Origin: Anderseniella sp.
Lineage (GTDB): Bacteria; Pseudomonadota; Alphaproteobacteria; Rhizobiales; Aestuariivirgaceae
Direction of reading: 5' to 3'
Length of the DNA: 64,000 nt
Assembly (NCBI GenBank): GCA_028289645.1
Contig: JANQOK010000018.1
Location: 1-64,000, forward strand
Part shown: positions 63,528 through 64,000 of the stretch, one piece after another
Layout: each line of letters begins with the position of its first letter
How positions within the stretch are numbered: the first letter of the stretch is position 1
The notes under the pieces: generated by a model
What the model saw: the letters and a program-made list of their open reading frames with translations, nothing else
Database searches by the model: none
Told to the model about the DNA's origin: nothing
Position numbers and translations under genes: made by a program

Positions 63528-64000
63528 AATCGAACGTCATGCCGGCAGCAATACTGCTGCTTCTTGCTGGCTGCAGCAACACGCTGGAGGATCTGACACA
63601 GCCGCCGAACCTGCAACCCGTAGGTGCCGGCATGGTTAGTCCGCCCATGGCGAAAGCGGTGAATTTTGCGCCCAGAGCCAAGACAGAGCAGGTTGTTCCC
63701 ACATGGCAGGGCCATTCCGCAGACCTGTTCAGGGACCGCAGGGCGAAGACGGCAGGCGACGTCTTGACCGTTGCCATCTCGATTGATGACCGTGCATCGC
63801 TGAACAGCAATATTGACAGATCGCGGAAATCCAATATCGGGAGCGGTTTTGACCTGGCGCTTGACTGGCTGGGGCTTGCCCACTCGGGCAATGCCGAGCT
63901 GGATGCCAATACCGACTCCTCGGCGACCGGCAACGGCTCGGTCTCCCGCTCTGAACGCATAGAACTGTCCGTGGCCGCGATAGTGACCGGCGTGCTCCCG
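63524..64000 (+). CDS. flgH: Flagellar L-ring protein FlgH, N-terminal part (runs off right edge)
   Basis: 159 residues are visible from ATG 63524, which overlaps the motE stop. The lipoprotein signal ends LLLLAGCSN with lipobox Cys. DLFRDRRAKTAGDVLTVAIS and ASLNSNIDRSRKSNIGSG follow the FlgH pattern. It forms the outer-membrane ring. The C-terminal part is outside the window. Confidence 0.93.
   Translation, partial: MKSNVMPAAILLLLAGCSNTLEDLTQPPNLQPVGAGMVSPPMAKAVNFAPRAKTEQVVPTWQGHSADLFRDRRAKTAGDVLTVAISIDDRASLNSNIDRSRKSNIGSGFDLALDWLGLAHSGNAELDANTDSSATGNGSVSRSERIELSVAAIVTGVLP

Overview
The window is a stretch of alphaproteobacterial chromosome, most likely Hyphomicrobiales (Rhizobiales). The best evidence is the right end. 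It carries the rhizobial flagellar order motA-fliM-(unknown)-fliN-fliG-flhB-(unknown)-flgB-flgC-fliE-flgG-flgA-flgI-motE-flgH, and motE is characteristic of that order. High GC, tightly overlapping ATGA-type operons and a TTAA-N7-TTAA (CtrA-type) box fit the same assignment. No rRNA, tRNA, CRISPR array, insertion sequence or phage gene was seen.

Layout. (1) 1-5.7 kb, minus strand: the start of a large type I-secreted adhesin, its LapB-like ABC exporter and a TolC-like outer-membrane channel; the membrane-fusion subunit is not here. (2) 6-10.5 kb: an RND efflux pump with its membrane-fusion protein. (3) 10.6-20.9 kb: an accessory island with four glycosyltransferases, two of them of fungal mannosyltransferase type, a gluconate-dehydrogenase-like oxidoreductase pair, a family-5 nucleotidyltransferase, an HPr-kinase-like protein, a PqqD-like protein, an AhpD-like protein and a 56-residue peptide gene. 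This is the most likely undescribed system. I read it as a candidate pathway for a phosphorylated and glycosylated ribosomal peptide, or for a glycan carried on a peptide. (4) 21-29 kb: alpha-2-macroglobulin, penicillin-binding protein 1C and the peroxidase Ohr. (5) 29-39.8 kb, minus strand: one nine-gene translationally coupled operon for aerobic, CoA-dependent breakdown of 2-aminobenzoate (or a close analogue), with its own MarR regulator and a 17-bp palindrome upstream. (6) 40-42.8 kb: an acyl-CoA synthetase and a UDP-glucuronate decarboxylase, followed by a 440-bp intergenic region rich in inverted repeats. (7) 43.3-51.8 kb: a ureohydrolase, a betaine-type ABC transporter, a dimethylargininase-like enzyme, a LysR regulator and an MttB-family methyltransferase, suggesting use of a methylated or guanidino compound. 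(8) 51.9-64 kb: a degenerate J-domain protein, a diguanylate cyclase and the flagellar operon, which runs off the right edge.

Assignments come from reading translated motifs and gene order only; no database search was run. Substrates and the function of the peptide island are inference.
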